From positions 930,001-994,000 of the forward strand of contig NZ_CP119573.1 in the NCBI RefSeq assembly GCF_029278605.1: a DNA stretch of 64,000 bases, in the 5' to 3' direction. Each line of letters opens with the position of its first letter. The stretch's first letter is position 1. This stretch comes from Cupriavidus sp. WKF15 (GTDB taxonomy: Bacteria; Pseudomonadota; Gammaproteobacteria; Burkholderiales; Burkholderiaceae). Under the pieces are notes generated by a model that worked only from the letters and a program-made list of their open reading frames with translations, was not told the origin of the DNA and made no database searches. The position numbers and the translations under genes were made by a program. This document shows positions 62,625 through 64,000 of the stretch, in pieces.

Positions 62625-64000
62625 ACGCTCTGAACTCCCTGTTGAAACTGCCGGGCCTGCGCAACGCCGGCCAGCTGAAGGCGATGACCGGGCCGCTGCT
62701 GATCATCATGATCCTCGGCATGATGGTCCTGCCGCTGCCGGCCTTTGTGCTGGACCTGCTGTTCACATTCAATATCGCGCTGGCCATCATGGTGCTGCTG
62801 GTCAGCATGTACACGCAGAAGCCGCTCGATTTCGCGGCTTTTCCGGCGGTGCTGCTGTTCACCACGCTGCTGCGGCTGTCGCTCAATGTGGCTTCGACGC
62901 GCGTCGTGCTGCTGGAAGGCCATACCGGCCCGGACGCGGCCGGCAAGGTGATCGAGGCATTCGGCCACTTCCTGGTCGGCGGCAACTTTGCGGTCGGCAT
63001 CGTGGTGTTCGCGATCCTGGTGGTGATCAACTTCATGGTGATCACCAAGGGTGCGGGCCGTATTGCCGAGGTGGGCGCGCGCTTCATGCTGGACTCCATG
63101 CCCGGCAAGCAGATGTCGATCGACGCCGACCTGAACGCCGGCCTGATCAACGAAGAGCAGGCCAAGAAACGCCGCGCCGAAGTCGCGCAGGAGTCGGATT
63201 TCTACGGCGCCATGGACGGCGCCAGCAAGTTCGTGCGCGGCGACGCCGTGGCTGGCCTGCTGATCATGTTCATCAACGTCGCCGCCGGCATGGTGGTGGG
63301 CATGGTCCAGCACGACCTGGACTTCGGCACCGCCGTGCACAACTACACGCTGCTGACCATCGGCGACGGCCTGGTCGCGCAGATCCCGGCACTGGTGATC
63401 TCGACCGCGGCCGGCGTGATCGTATCGCGCGTGTCGAACGAGCAGGACGTGGGCGAACAGCTCACAGGCCAGCTCTTTGCCAACCCGCGAGTGCTGTACC
63501 TGACCGCCGGCATCATCGGCATGATGGGCATCATTCCCGGCATGCCCCATATCGCCTTCCTGCTGCTGGCCGGCGGCATGTTCTGGGTGGGGCGCCATCT
63601 GGCGCGCCGGGCGGTCGCCGCCGAGCAGACCAAGCGGCGCGAGGAGCGCGCGCCTGCGGCCGTCCAGGAATCGACGGAAGCCAGCTGGGACGACGTCACG
63701 CTGGTGGATCCGCTCGGCATGGAAGTGGGCTATCGCCTGATCACGCTGGTGGACCGTGCGCAGGACGGCGAGCTGCTCGGCCGCATCAAGAGCATTCGCA
63801 AGAAGGTGGCGCAGGAGATCGGCTTCCTGGTGCCGGTCGTGCATATCCGCGACAACCTCGAACTCAAGCCGAACGCATACCGCATCACGCTCAAGGGCGT
63901 AGAGATCGGGCGTGGCGAAGCCATGCCGGGCCAGTGGATGGCGATCAACCCGGGGCAGGTCAGCGGCACACTGCCAGGCGCGGTCACGCAGGATCCCGCC
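62621..64000 (+). CDS. flhA: FlhA, flagellar type III export gate protein (partial, 3' end outside window)
   Basis: The first 460 residues are present, and the frame is open to the window edge. About eight membrane helices fill residues 20-330, with the FHIPEP-family block FAAFPAVLLFTTLLRLSLN and AGRIAEVGARFMLDSMPGKQ. A cytoplasmic domain begins around 350 (WDDVTLVDPLGMEVGYRL). It overlaps flhB by 4 bp. Confidence 0.96.
   Translation, partial: MNALNSLLKLPGLRNAGQLKAMTGPLLIIMILGMMVLPLPAFVLDLLFTFNIALAIMVLLVSMYTQKPLDFAAFPAVLLFTTLLRLSLNVASTRVVLLEGHTGPDAAGKVIEAFGHFLVGGNFAVGIVVFAILVVINFMVITKGAGRIAEVGARFMLDSMPGKQMSIDADLNAGLINEEQAKKRRAEVAQESDFYGAMDGASKFVRGDAVAGLLIMFINVAAGMVVGMVQHDLDFGTAVHNYTLLTIGDGLVAQIPALVISTAAGVIVSRVSNEQDVGEQLTGQLFANPRVLYLTAGIIGMMGIIPGMPHIAFLLLAGGMFWVGRHLARRAVAAEQTKRREERAPAAVQESTEASWDDVTLVDPLGMEVGYRLITLVDRAQDGELLGRIKSIRKKVAQEIGFLVPVVHIRDNLELKPNAYRITLKGVEIGRGEAMPGQWMAINPGQVSGTLPGAVTQDPA

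Noticed and set aside
1..64000. CRISPR arrays, prophage or tRNA genes
   Set aside because: No regularly spaced direct repeats of CRISPR type, no phage structural genes and no cloverleaf sequences were noticed on reading either strand; the only integrase-like gene is degenerate and stands alone.

Overview
The window looks like chromosomal DNA of a beta-proteobacterium of the Burkholderiaceae, most likely Cupriavidus or a close relative. This is an inference from the high-GC coding style, the rRNA 3' end, and the gene set (Bug-family binding protein, H-NS of the Burkholderiaceae type, flhDC-motAB-che-flhBA order). I see no tRNA genes, no CRISPR array and no prophage. One intact insertion sequence is present.

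Layout. 1-640: 3' end of a 23S rRNA gene, 5S rRNA and a terminator. 730-6450: GIY-YIG protein, the ohrR-ohr peroxide module, a DegP/DegQ-type protease, a small protein ending in a sliding-clamp-like motif, and a marR-MFS efflux pair. 6440-10440: a three-gene operon (MoxR ATPase, DUF58 protein, TgpA-like transglutaminase). 10600-17700: PhyH dioxygenase, IclR regulator, MFS/LysR divergent pair, a small exported repeat protein, YggT, MarR and a glycine-zipper lipoprotein. 17700-27600: acyl-CoA synthetase, dienelactone hydrolase, PLD-type protein, dodecin, FIST-domain protein, sbcDC and small genes. 28086-30633: a 3-oxoadipate degradation cluster (pcaIJF), followed by an SDR and a Bug-type binding protein whose terminator is split by an IS701-like element. 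34380-41300: alpha/beta hydrolase, SixA phosphatase, PadR, nitronate monooxygenase, NTF2-like protein, a degenerate tyrosine-recombinase-fold protein, galE and an H-NS gene.

41800-64000 is a motility and chemotaxis island, all on the + strand: three chemoreceptors (one PAS/Aer-like), a GGDEF-degenerate/EAL phosphodiesterase, a CheY-like regulator, a stand-alone cheW, an unknown 255-aa protein, then flhD-flhC-motA-motB-cheA-cheW-cheR-cheD-cheB-cheY-cheZ and flhB-flhA (flhA runs off the end). FlhDC should switch on flagellar genes. The receptors signal through CheW/CheA to CheY and CheZ, adaptation runs through CheR/CheB/CheD, MotAB is the stator and FlhAB the export gate.

The less ordinary items are: a 107-residue protein with a perfect C-terminal QLSLF motif, downstream of five helically spaced GTATAC sites; a recombinase-fold protein lacking most catalytic residues; a 121-bp long inverted-repeat element with a related copy 28 kb away; an IS inserted exactly in the loop of a terminator; and a 622-bp near-identical tract shared by two adjacent chemoreceptor genes.
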